From Anaerolineae bacterium (GTDB lineage: Bacteria; Chloroflexota; Anaerolineae; DRVO01), in assembly GCA_012719195.1 (NCBI GenBank), contig JAAYAV010000171.1:1-16445 (forward strand): a stretch of 16,445 nucleotides of DNA, given 5' to 3'. Position numbers and translations under genes: made by a program. This document shows positions 1 through 7,340 of the stretch, piece after piece. The notes under the pieces are model-generated. The model worked only from the letters and a program-made list of their open reading frames with translations. It was not told the DNA's origin and did no database searches. Numbering within the stretch: position 1 is the stretch's first letter; each line of letters begins with the position of its first letter.

Positions 1-1577
1 AGGCCATAGCGACCTTCCTCCGTCAGTACCTCGCCCAAGGCCGCCGCCAGATCAGCCATATCGCCGCTGTCGAAGACAGGCTCGGAGACAGTCAGGAAGC
101 GCCCCAGGCCGCCCTCGCTCAGCAGGACCTGCGTGGATCGCCGCTGCGCCTCGTAGATCTGCGGGGCGATAGTCTGACTGTACGGCAGTCCTCCCGAGGC
201 GAACGCCAGCTCGACGGACAACAGCGCCACCAGCGCGCTCCGTCGTAAGCCCGGCCGCGCCCGCAGTACCAGCAGTGTCAGAACCCCTGTCAGGACCCAA
301 CCCAGCAGCGTCACCGGCTCCGGTCGCGGATCGGACGCCACCCAGAGCAGAACCAGGCCCACCGCGGCTGCCGGCACAATCAGTGCCTCCCTCCGGGTCG
401 GCCTCCGGCCGATCACTCGCTCGAGCCGATCTACGCCCGCGGCCGCCAGCAGCGACAGGCCCAGAACCGCCAACACCAGCCAGCGTGCCGGTACCCGAAA
501 CAGCCCGAATCCGGGCACTATGCGAAACAGCACGTAGTACAGCGGATTGTAGATTCCCAACGCCAAGAAGCCGCCCACGGCCACCAGGACCAGCATCCAG
601 CGCCCGGACCGCCCCGAGTACCGGGCTCCGAGGATGGCCAGTGCCAACCCCACCACACCGACGTAGGCGACGTACTCCGAGAACGGGGCCTCGGCGCCGT
701 AGTGGGGAAGGATCCCGAGCAGCCACGAGCGCGGGCCAAACGAGAAGGAAGCCGCCTGGCGGTAATCCAGTCCGCCGGCCCGGAGTGAGAGACCCACCAG
801 CTCCAGCGTCGGCCCCAACTGCACCGCCGCCAGTCCCACCCCCAGAAGCGCCGCCGTGCCGATGAACAGCAGGCTGCGCCGCCAAACCGGCCACAGCTCT
901 TCCCGACCGCCATCACCCCAGAGGGGGCGCGTGGCCCCGTAGACCAGCAACACCGTGTGACATATGTATACCGCCTGGGCGTGGCCAATGAGCAGCTGCA
1001 AGCCGCTGATCACGCCGGCCCCCAGAACGAGCAGTCCCCGCCTCTCCCAGCGAGACCCGGCGCGCACCGCTCCCATCTCCAGCAGAAGCACCTGCCAGGG
1101 CAACCAGGCCAGGGCCTCGACCTGGTTCACGTGCTCCGCCTGCGCGCCCAGGTGCCCGCTGAGAGCGAACACCAGTGCGCCCGCCACCGCGCCGTGCCGG
1201 CCACGCCCCAGCCCCAGCCGGAGTAGTAGGTACATGCCGGTCGCCGCGAGGGCGTAGTGCAGCACCACGGTAGCCGCAACAAGAGACGGTGCCGGCAGCG
1301 AGGCCAGAAGCCAGTGTACAGGGTAGAACACCCCCGCCTGGGGATTGGCCAAGAACGGGGCACCAAGGAACAAGTACGCGTTCCACAGGGGGAGTTGACC
1401 GTCCAGAAGTCGATCAGCGGCATGGCCATAGAGGGGATAGAAGTAGGCGAAAGCGTCCGGGCCCTGAAGGATCTGCCCGGCCAGCGACAGCCGCCAGGTC
1501 AGCAGCACCGCCAGGGCGCATAGGCCGGCGAGCGCCAGAAGGTCAACGTGATCGAGGCGCACCGGCCTGTCCCTCAC
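1..1577 (-). CDS. YfhO-like multi-pass membrane protein, probable GT-C-type glycosyltransferase (3' end cut by window)
   Basis: The reading frame is open from a GTG at 1577 to the window edge, about 525 residues, so the C-terminus is missing. It is very hydrophobic, with many predicted membrane helices. The N-terminal part fits the YfhO/GT-C family: a first helix at about residues 12-33, an Asp at residue 41 in the first outer loop (GPDAFAYFYP), LPLWN at 62-66, LGAPFLANPQ at 71-80 and VFYP near 83-86. GFGLFRVPARW at about 356-366 is also typical. YfhO-family proteins are linked to transfer of lipid-linked sugars outside the membrane; the substrate here is unknown. The GTG overlaps the TGA of the upstream PMT_2-like gene by 4 bases (GTGA), which supports this start and translational coupling. 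It is the last visible gene of the 5815-to-1 unit. The family call is good, the exact activity is not. Confidence 0.5.
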   Translation of the reverse strand, partial: MRDRPVRLDHVDLLALAGLCALAVLLTWRLSLAGQILQGPDAFAYFYPLYGHAADRLLDGQLPLWNAYLFLGAPFLANPQAGVFYPVHWLLASLPAPSLVAATVVLHYALAATGMYLLLRLGLGRGRHGAVAGALVFALSGHLGAQAEHVNQVEALAWLPWQVLLLEMGAVRAGSRWERRGLLVLGAGVISGLQLLIGHAQAVYICHTVLLVYGATRPLWGDGGREELWPVWRRSLLFIGTAALLGVGLAAVQLGPTLELVGLSLRAGGLDYRQAASFSFGPRSWLLGILPHYGAEAPFSEYVAYVGVVGLALAILGARYSGRSGRWMLVLVAVGGFLALGIYNPLYYVLFRIVPGFGLFRVPARWLVLAVLGLSLLAAAGVDRLERVIGRRPTRREALIVPAAAVGLVLLWVASDPRPEPVTLLGWVLTGVLTLLVLRARPGLRRSALVALLSVELAFASGGLPYSQTIAPQIYEAQRRSTQVLLSEGGLGRFLTVSEPVFDSGDMADLAAALGEVLTEEGRYG

Positions 1578-3067
1578 CGGCCTTCCCCGGCCAGCAGGTA
1601 GAGGACAAGTGCGGGGGTGCCGTCATGGCGGTATGTGTTCAGCGACGGTGTGACTCGCCACCCTGACCGCCGCAGCTGGGCGACGTCTTCATCAGCGGTG
1701 GTCCCCGCCACCGCCAGCAGCAGGACCGGGTCAGCGCTCTCGGCCACGGACAGCATACGCTCCCGCTCCTGGTACCAGATGAAGTCTTGGGTGAAGCCTG
1801 CCATATAGTAGCGGATGTGCCAGCCCAGGTCGCGGTACAGCACCGTGGCCCGACCGGGAACCTGGGCCCGCAGGTAGGCGGCTACCGACTCGATCCCCTG
1901 GTACGCGGAAGTGTTGCCGAGTGGTAGGCGCCCCTGTGCTGCCTCCTGTGCGGGCGCCAGCAGCAGTAGCAACGCCAGCAGACCGGCAACCGCACCTAGC
2001 GGGAGCGGACCACGGGGAAAGCGCTTCTCCAGCGCGCCGATTCCCCCCGCCACGGCCAGCGCCGCCAGCGGTACCAATGGCAGCAGGTAGCGGTCCCACG
2101 CCGGAGCCGACAGCAGCGCCTGGAAGGCGAGGTAGAGCACTCCCGCCGCCAGGCTTCCGGCCAGCAATCGCCCCGGCGGAGTCCACCGCCTCCACGCCGC
2201 CGCCCCGCCCGCGACCACCACCAGTCCCCACAACAGCCCCATCGAAGGCCGCCCCCAGATCCACCGAAGCAGGGCCGCCCATCCGCTGCCGTCAGGGGCC
2301 ACATCTTGTCCCACACCATAGTGCCTGAGCGCCGCCGCTACGAAGCCGACCTCGGGCGCCCGAGCCCACTCCCAGACCAGCACCATGACCATCACCGCCG
2401 CGACGCCCCCCAAGAGCCGGGTGGTGGCCCGCCGGCCGCGCGCGGGTCCCATCACCAAAGCAAGGGGCAAGAAGGCGAGCGCAGTCGGCTTGGCGGCAAG
2501 CGCTAGGCCGAGGAGCAGCCCCGCTCCGGTGGTCCGCCCCAATCCGGCCACCATCACCGACGCCAGGGCGAGCGCCACCGCGGGCGGATCGGTGAAGGCG
2601 CTAGCGTCGAGCGCCACCGCGACCGGCGAGAGCGATGCCAGACAAAGAGCCGCCAACCCGGCCCACTCGCCCGCCACCGTACGCGCTATGCGAAACACGC
2701 AGAGCAGGCCGACGAGCGAGGATGCCGCCCCCAGCAGCCGGAGCGCAGCCGGCCCCGGCCCGAGCAACTGCGACCAGGCCATGAGCAGGTAGGGGAACAG
2801 GGGCGGCTTGTCGATCACCTCCCCGCGCAGAAGCCAGTCGCCTCCCGGCCACACGGCGGCGGCCCAGGAGGCGTACAGACACTCATCGGGGTGTAGCGGG
2901 TCCTCGCCGATGGTGGCCAGGCGGAGGGCTAAGCCCAGGCCCAGTAGGCCGATGGCCAGGACCCGGGGAGTCCGGCCTGCCGGAGCGGGAGGAGCGTCGC
3001 CGGGCGCCGCGGCCGCCTCAGTCCCGGAACCGGTAACGCAGCAAGGTCCAGGCGGCGTCGGGCCCAT
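1574..3067 (-). CDS. ArnT/PMT_2-like GT-C membrane glycosyltransferase
   Basis: About 497 residues with some ten or more hydrophobic segments, the first at about residues 36-52. The first outer loop carries HPDE (59-62), followed by a DKPPLFPYLL stretch (86-95). This Asp-Glu then Lys-Pro-Pro pattern is the hallmark of the PMT_2/ArnT family, which transfers a sugar from a polyprenyl-phosphate donor to protein or lipid on the outer face. The preceding GT2 gene could make that donor. The start is uncertain. The ATG at 3067 overlaps the GT2 gene by 50 bases and has no clear Shine-Dalgarno. An ATG at 3109 would overlap by 92. I found no ATG, GTG or TTG between the GT2 stop and the first helix. Residues 1-33 are Ala/Pro-rich and may not all be translated. 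The downstream YfhO-like gene starts in this gene's stop codon. Confidence 0.5.
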   Translation of the reverse strand: MGPTPPGPCCVTGSGTEAAAAPGDAPPAPAGRTPRVLAIGLLGLGLALRLATIGEDPLHPDECLYASWAAAVWPGGDWLLRGEVIDKPPLFPYLLMAWSQLLGPGPAALRLLGAASSLVGLLCVFRIARTVAGEWAGLAALCLASLSPVAVALDASAFTDPPAVALALASVMVAGLGRTTGAGLLLGLALAAKPTALAFLPLALVMGPARGRRATTRLLGGVAAVMVMVLVWEWARAPEVGFVAAALRHYGVGQDVAPDGSGWAALLRWIWGRPSMGLLWGLVVVAGGAAAWRRWTPPGRLLAGSLAAGVLYLAFQALLSAPAWDRYLLPLVPLAALAVAGGIGALEKRFPRGPLPLGAVAGLLALLLLLAPAQEAAQGRLPLGNTSAYQGIESVAAYLRAQVPGRATVLYRDLGWHIRYYMAGFTQDFIWYQERERMLSVAESADPVLLLAVAGTTADEDVAQLRRSGWRVTPSLNTYRHDGTPALVLYLLAGEGR

Positions 3068-3710
3068 CGCGCCAAGTGATCTTCTTGCCCTCGGTGTACT
3101 CCCGACCATCGTAGGAGATGGGCACCTCGTAGATGCGATAGCCGCGCTTGAGGATCTTGGCCGTCAGCTCCGGCTCCAGCTCGAACTTCTTGGCCCGCAG
3201 CACGACGTCGTGAATGACATCGGCGCGGAACGCCTTGTAGCAAGTCTCCATGTCGGAGATGATGCTGTCGTAGAGGACGTTGGTGAGCAGCGTCAGGAAA
3301 TGGTTGCCCACCATGTGCCAGAACAGCATCGCTTTGCGCGGCGCCCCCATGAAACGAGACCCGTACACGACGTCGGCGCGCCCCTCGAGTATCGGCTGAA
3401 GCACGATGTGGTAGTCGCGCGGGTCGTACTCCAGGTCGGCGTCCTGCACGAGCATGATGTCGCCGGTGGCGCGGAACATAGCCGTGCGAACGGCCGCCCC
3501 CTTTCCCTGGTTCAGGTCATGGTAGTACACCCGCACCTGCGGGGGGTCCTCCAGGCTCGCCAATACCTCTCGCGAACCGTCGGTGGACCCATCGTCCACC
3601 AGGATGACTTCGCGCTCCAGGTCGCCCAAGTCCACCGCTAGGACGCGATCGATCACCTTCTTGATGGTGCGCCGCTCATTGAACACCGGCACCAGCACTG
3701 ATAGCTTCAT
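3018..3710 (-). CDS. GT2 family glycosyltransferase, DPM1-like (polyprenyl-phosphate sugar synthase type)
   Basis: A 230-residue soluble protein. It begins with the GT-A nucleotide-binding strand LSVLVPVFNE, then VDDGSTDGS near residues 38-46 (nucleotide-sugar contacts), QGKGAA near 68-73, and the metal-binding QDADLEYDP near 89-97. VVYGSRF follows near 115-121. Length and motifs match the compact, anchorless DPM1-like group that moves a sugar from a nucleotide donor to a polyprenyl phosphate at the inner membrane face. The sugar (mannose, glucose or other) cannot be read from the sequence. The gene opens GTG-ATG (3713/3710); ATG is chosen, and a G-rich tract upstream could serve as a weak ribosome site. 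Its 3' end overlaps the next gene, a GT-C transferase that is the natural consumer of its product. It lies 34 bases after the ANTAR regulator gene, on the same strand. Confidence 0.5.
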   Translation of the reverse strand: MKLSVLVPVFNERRTIKKVIDRVLAVDLGDLEREVILVDDGSTDGSREVLASLEDPPQVRVYYHDLNQGKGAAVRTAMFRATGDIMLVQDADLEYDPRDYHIVLQPILEGRADVVYGSRFMGAPRKAMLFWHMVGNHFLTLLTNVLYDSIISDMETCYKAFRADVIHDVVLRAKKFELEPELTAKILKRGYRIYEVPISYDGREYTEGKKITWRDGPDAAWTLLRYRFRD

Positions 3711-3739
3711 CACCCGACCCCGCCCTGGCGTCTTGACAT

Positions 3740-3758
3740 CGGAGGGTCTAGCCCTCCG
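3740..3758 (-). other. Perfect 7-bp hairpin at the regulator stop codon
   Basis: On the minus strand CGGAGGG, a 5-base loop CTAGA and CCCTCCG form a perfect 7-bp GC-rich stem. The TAG stop of the ANTAR regulator gene starts in the loop region. The following bases (GATGTCAAG) contain no T-run on either strand, so a classic intrinsic terminator is not supported. It could be an mRNA processing or stability element, or a partial attenuator between the regulatory genes and the glycosyltransferase genes. The structure is seen directly; the role is inference. Confidence 0.5.
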
Positions 3759-4341
3759 TGCCTCGGGAAGCCTCGTGGGCCAAGATGATCGCCTCGGCCA
3801 CTTGCTTCATCGACTTGCGCGTGTTCATGCTCATGGTCTGGATTCGACGGAAGGCCTGAGATTCGGTCAAGCTTTGGCCATCCATCAGGATGCCCTTGGC
3901 CCGATCCACCAGCTTACGCGTCTCCAGCGCATCCTTGAGGTCACCGACCTCACGCTCCAGAGCGCGGAGCTCGCCGAACCTCGCCAGAGCTACCTCGATC
4001 GCGGGGGCCAGGTCCGACTCACGAATGGGCTTGACTATGTAGCCCACTACGCCGGCGTCCTTGGCGCGCTCGATGAGCTCACTCTGGCTGTAGGCGGTGA
4101 GCAGTACCACGGGCGCGATCCGCTCTTGCGTCAATATGCGGGCGGCATCGATTCCGTCCATGTCGGGCATCTTGATGTCCATGATGACAATGCCGGGGCG
4201 CAGCTCTCGCGCCAGGTTGACGGCACTGGTGCCGTCGGCCACTTCGCCCACCACTAGGTAACCGAGATTGGTGAGCATCTCACGCAGGTCCATCCGGATA
4301 ATGGCTTCGTCGTCAGCTATTACTACTCTCGTGCGCTCCAA
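3748..4341 (-). CDS. ANTAR-domain response regulator, PdtaR-like
   Basis: A 197-residue protein. The receiver domain (about 4-120) has the acidic pair D10/D11, phospho-acceptor D55 in IMDIKMPDMDG, T82 and K104 in KPI. A short coiled linker (about 121-140) leads to an ANTAR domain (about 138-190) with the typical AKGILMDGQSLTESQAFRRIQ pattern split over residues 148-168. ANTAR regulators bind paired small RNA hairpins and prevent transcription termination when phosphorylated. The adjacent histidine kinase is of the type that pairs with such regulators (PdtaS/PdtaR in mycobacteria, EutW/EutV in enterococci). The start is TTG at 4341, 29 bases inside the kinase gene, chosen because GAGGTG lies 7 bases upstream. 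The overlap points to coupled translation. No dual-hexaloop ANTAR target RNA was identified in the window, so its targets are unknown. Confidence 0.5.
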   Translation of the reverse strand: MERTRVVIADDEAIIRMDLREMLTNLGYLVVGEVADGTSAVNLARELRPGIVIMDIKMPDMDGIDAARILTQERIAPVVLLTAYSQSELIERAKDAGVVGYIVKPIRESDLAPAIEVALARFGELRALEREVGDLKDALETRKLVDRAKGILMDGQSLTESQAFRRIQTMSMNTRKSMKQVAEAIILAHEASRGTEG

Positions 4342-5815
4342 TTGGATTCACCTCTCGAACCGACTTGGGGAAGGTTACGGTGGCCGTCACTCCGTCTCCA
4401 CTGACCAGCTCGACCTCCCCCTTGAGGTCATCTCGAACCAGAACCTGCACGATGCTCAGCCCCATACTTGTTGTATGGAGGAGATCGAAGTCCGGCGGCA
4501 GGCCGCCGCCGTCGTCCTCCACCTCAATGATAACGCGGTCGTCCGTCTCCGACAGGTGCAGCATGACCGATCCACGCGTTCGACCAGCCAGACCGTGCTC
4601 CACCGCATTCTGCAACAACTCATTGATAATGAGCGAAGATACGGTTGCCTGCTGCGCCGGAAGGTAAATGTCCGATCCACTCACCCCGATCCGCACCTCA
4701 CGGTCGGGGTACGCCATCATCTGCCGCAGGTGCGTTACCACCCTCTGGCCCACCTCCCGCAGGTTGATGGGCGTGTCTCCCTGGTTGGCCATGAACTCGT
4801 GAACCACCGATATGGAGAGGATCCGGTTCATGCTCTCTTCAAGCACCTGGCGGGCCTCGGACGAGTTGGTCCGTCTCGCCTCCATTCGCAACAAGGCCGC
4901 GATGGTTTGCAGGTTGTTCTTGACGCGATGATGGGTCTCCTGGATCATCGCCGACTTCACCTGCAATTCCCGCAGCCGGCGCCTTTCCTCCGTCACATCG
5001 TTCACCAGCAGGAAGGCCCCATATAACTCGTCGGAGCTGCTCCTCCTCCCCAATCGCTGCCACCACGGCCGGTCCGGTTGCGCCGGGATCGGAATGGCCT
5101 GTCGGACCCACTCGCGGCCCTGGCTGGCCGTCTCCTCCCGGTAGCAGCGGCCGTGCTCGAGGGTGCGCCCCACCAGTTCGCCGTCGCCCGTCTCCAGGAC
5201 GTCCAGGTGCCGGTCGGCCAGCTGATCCATGTAGCCCAGGCGGCGGTAGAAGTTGGTCGCGATTCCACTCAGGTACCGGATTCGGCGCTGCGGGTCCACG
5301 AAAAGGATGCCGTCCTGCTCGCCGAAAGGGGTCAACTCAGTGACACCCGGAATCTCATCGCGCAGGGCCGCCTGCTGCCAGGTCTGCAGTGCCCGACGGA
5401 ACTGACTGTGGCGGCGCCGGTGCCGCTCGTGTTCGATCAGGTTGGTCTCAATGGTGACTACTGCCACCCGGCGGCCATCCGGCGCCAGTACCGGGATCAT
5501 CTGCCGCACGAGGGGAGCCGTCTCACCCCAACGCTCCACCTCTTCCGTGAGCAAGCGCCCCGAGGCGAAGACGCGGTGCAGCTGCTCCGCTTCGGTCATG
5601 GGCAGCGGACAGCCGACCAGATCCTGACGATGGATGGGTGCCATGGAATGCGGACGCGCCTGGTGAATCACCTGACACTTGGCCTCACCGAGGGGCGCGC
5701 ACATCAGGATGTCGGCCCGGGTGAGGTCGGCGGCAAGACCCAGGTTGTGGGCAATGCGCTCCAGGAACGCGCTGTCGTCAGCACCAGGCTCGCTGTTCTG
5801 CGTGTAGTAGTCCAT
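4313..5815 (-). CDS. Sensor histidine kinase, PdtaS-like (GAF-PAS-HisKA_2-HATPase)
   Basis: A 500-residue soluble kinase with no membrane segment, so it probably senses a cytoplasmic signal. Order of domains: a GAF-type sensor of the PdtaS kind (about 15-127), a PAS-like domain (about 160-275), HisKA_2 with the phospho-acceptor in ETHHRVKNNLQ (H295), then the ATPase domain with N-box NELLQNAVEH (398-407), G-box EDDGGGLP (433-440) and MGLSIVQ (451-457). This architecture is characteristic of kinases that phosphorylate ANTAR regulators, and such a regulator is encoded immediately downstream with a 29-base overlap. The frame extends upstream to 5998, but ATG 5815 is preferred. A G-rich Shine-Dalgarno (AAGGGGTGG) precedes it, and a promoter lies about 30 bases upstream that a longer version would include in the coding region. 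The ligand of the GAF and PAS domains is unknown. Confidence 0.5.
   Translation of the reverse strand: MDYYTQNSEPGADDSAFLERIAHNLGLAADLTRADILMCAPLGEAKCQVIHQARPHSMAPIHRQDLVGCPLPMTEAEQLHRVFASGRLLTEEVERWGETAPLVRQMIPVLAPDGRRVAVVTIETNLIEHERHRRRHSQFRRALQTWQQAALRDEIPGVTELTPFGEQDGILFVDPQRRIRYLSGIATNFYRRLGYMDQLADRHLDVLETGDGELVGRTLEHGRCYREETASQGREWVRQAIPIPAQPDRPWWQRLGRRSSSDELYGAFLLVNDVTEERRRLRELQVKSAMIQETHHRVKNNLQTIAALLRMEARRTNSSEARQVLEESMNRILSISVVHEFMANQGDTPINLREVGQRVVTHLRQMMAYPDREVRIGVSGSDIYLPAQQATVSSLIINELLQNAVEHGLAGRTRGSVMLHLSETDDRVIIEVEDDGGGLPPDFDLLHTTSMGLSIVQVLVRDDLKGEVELVSGDGVTATVTFPKSVREVNPIGAHESSNS
4349..4354 (-). promoter_or_regulatory. Ribosome binding site fixing the TTG start of the ANTAR regulator
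   Basis: GAGGTG on the minus strand, 7 bases before the TTG at 4341, inside the 3' end of the kinase coding sequence. There is no in-frame ATG that keeps the receiver domain intact, so this site decides the start. Confidence 0.5.
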
Positions 5816-5843
5816 CGCCGACCACCCCTTCCCTAACTCGTCG

Positions 5844-5872
5844 ATTATAGCGCACCCTGGGGCCGTGCCCAA
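5844..5872 (-). promoter_or_regulatory. Sigma-70-type promoter of the kinase/regulator/glycosyltransferase unit
   Basis: On the minus strand TTGGGC (5872-5867), a 17-base spacer and a perfect TATAAT (5849-5844). The predicted start of transcription, near 5837, gives a leader of about 20 bases before the ATG at 5815. AT-rich hexamers are rare in this G+C-rich window, so the match stands out. It lies in the 112-base divergent gap shared with the permease gene. Confidence 0.5.
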
Positions 5873-5927
5873 ACGCCTAGCGGGCGGCGGCCGACCAGCC
5901 ACGACGCCGGAAGCGAGCGTATTGACC

Positions 5928-7313
5928 ATGATGCCGGCGATGCTGTACCTTTCGCCGTCACCCGTCGCCGGACCGTACTCCGGCGCACCACGCGCCATCA
6001 GGGGGCCCTACCCGTTGTCCGCCTTCGAGGACCAGATTCGGCGGCACTTCCGCCGCAACTTCGCGGTGAACGTCGGCGACCTAGCCTTCTGGGCGGTGGG
6101 AAGCTCGCTGGTGTCCGCCGCTACGGTGCTGCCCCTGTACATCTCTCACTTCACCGATAACGCCGTCCTCATCGGGCTGATACCCTCGGTGCAGTTCCTC
6201 GGCTGGCGTGTTCCCCAGCTCTTCACCGGCAACATGGTCGAGCGGCTTCCGCGCAAGCTCCCCTTCGTCTGGTGGGTGAGCCTGAACGAGAGGCTGCCCT
6301 TCCTGGCTCTGGGGCTTTTCATGCTGTTGGGCACCTCGGTGAGCACGCCGGTGACGCTGGCGGTGGTCTTCCTGCTTCTTTCCTGGCAGGCGCTCGGAGG
6401 CGGGCTAATCGCCAACGCCTGGCAGGACATGGTCGCCAAGGTCATCCTTCCCAGCTACTGGGGGCTGTTCTTCGGCGTCGGTAACGCCATCGGCGCCGTC
6501 CTCGGAGTGGGGGGAGCCGCTCTCTCAGGCTATCTGCTCAACCGCTTCGCCTTTCCCCAGGGCTTCGCCTACAGCTACCTGATCGGCAGCGCCCTGTTCA
6601 TGGTCTCCTGGTTCTTCCTCGGGCTCACCCACGAGCCCGCCAAGACGCCCTCCAAGCCTGCCATTCCCCTGTCCGTCTACCTGGCCCAGTTGCCCGGTGT
6701 GGTCCGGCGAGACGCCAACTTCCGCAACTTCCTGCTGATTCGATCACTCGCCACGTTCTCCAGCATGGGTAACGCCTTCCTCGCCGTGGACGCCGCCCGC
6801 CGCTTCCAGTTGGGCGACGAGGCCGCCGCCCTCTTCACCGCCACCATGCTCATCTCCCAGGCGGTGTTCTACCCCATCCTCGGCCGGCTCGGCGACCGGA
6901 AGGGGCACCGGGCCTTAGTGGGCGCCTCCTTCTGGATCCAGGCCCTTTGCATGGCGGTGGCAGCGGTCTCGCCCAACGTCAGCGTTTTCCTGGTCGCCTT
7001 CGCCCTCCGCGCCGCCGGTGAGGCCATCTTCATGACCTCGGGCATGCCCATGGTCTTCCAGTTCTGCCACGAAGACGACCGCCCCACCTACATCGGCCTG
7101 GCCAACACCCTCACGGCCCCGCCTCTCGTCATCGCTCCCATCGTCGGCGGCGCCTTGGCCGCAGCCGCCGGCTACGTGTCGGTGTTCTGGGCTTCTGCTA
7201 TACTCGGCGTACTGTCTGCCCTGGCCTGGAGCCACTATGTCGGCGACCCCGGCCACATGGCCGCTGGCCAGAGCAACCAAGACCGTTCGCTCGACACGGA
7301 AGTCGCGAACTGA
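5928..7313 (+). CDS. MFS transporter
   Basis: About 461 residues with some 12 hydrophobic segments and MFS layout. The first helix region carries VSAATVLPLYISHFTDNAV, followed by a basic cytoplasmic loop (NMVERLPRKLP). A second-half copy of that loop, ILGRLGDRKGHR, resembles the MFS loop 2-3/8-9 signature. The long central loop (about residues 225-260) separates two six-helix halves. The substrate cannot be told. The next two genes are a sugar-isomerase-like protein and a Gfo/Idh/MocA dehydrogenase, so a sugar or polyol is a reasonable guess. The start is uncertain. The frame opens with GTG at 5865, ATGs follow at 5928, 5931 and 5940, and a TTG at 6015 has a GGGGG tract 9 bases upstream and begins just before the conserved region. 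The gene is 27 bases from the isomerase start and probably cotranscribed with it. Confidence 0.5.
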   Translation: MMPAMLYLSPSPVAGPYSGAPRAIRGPYPLSAFEDQIRRHFRRNFAVNVGDLAFWAVGSSLVSAATVLPLYISHFTDNAVLIGLIPSVQFLGWRVPQLFTGNMVERLPRKLPFVWWVSLNERLPFLALGLFMLLGTSVSTPVTLAVVFLLLSWQALGGGLIANAWQDMVAKVILPSYWGLFFGVGNAIGAVLGVGGAALSGYLLNRFAFPQGFAYSYLIGSALFMVSWFFLGLTHEPAKTPSKPAIPLSVYLAQLPGVVRRDANFRNFLLIRSLATFSSMGNAFLAVDAARRFQLGDEAAALFTATMLISQAVFYPILGRLGDRKGHRALVGASFWIQALCMAVAAVSPNVSVFLVAFALRAAGEAIFMTSGMPMVFQFCHEDDRPTYIGLANTLTAPPLVIAPIVGGALAAAAGYVSVFWASAILGVLSALAWSHYVGDPGHMAAGQSNQDRSLDTEVAN

Positions 7314-7327
7314 TATCGCGCAACAAT

Positions 7328-7332
7328 GGAGG
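7328..7332 (+). promoter_or_regulatory. Ribosome binding site fixing the isomerase start
   Basis: GGAGG 8 bases before the ATG at 7341. It overlaps an earlier in-frame ATG at 7326, which it therefore argues against as the real start. Confidence 0.5.
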
Positions 7333-7340
7333 TTGGCGGC

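Noticed and set aside
52..894. A 280-codon minus-strand frame at the left end
   Set aside because: It is Gly/Ala/Arg-rich and off-frame by comparison with the YfhO-like frame, which is open from 1577 to the edge and carries family motifs and membrane helices.
3740..3758. The hairpin as an ANTAR target RNA
   Set aside because: Known ANTAR targets are two adjacent hairpins with six-base loops carrying A at position 1 and G at position 4. This is a single hairpin with a 5-base loop.
4268..5026. Plus-strand frames opposite the kinase gene (also 5078-5836)
   Set aside because: They are antisense to conserved HisKA_2, ATPase and GAF coding sequence and show no family features of their own.
5922..5948. 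TTGACC followed after 16 bases by TGTACC as a promoter for the MFS gene
   Set aside because: The -10 element is poor and the site would lie within the probable coding start. It would fit only if translation began at the TTG at 6015, which is unproven.
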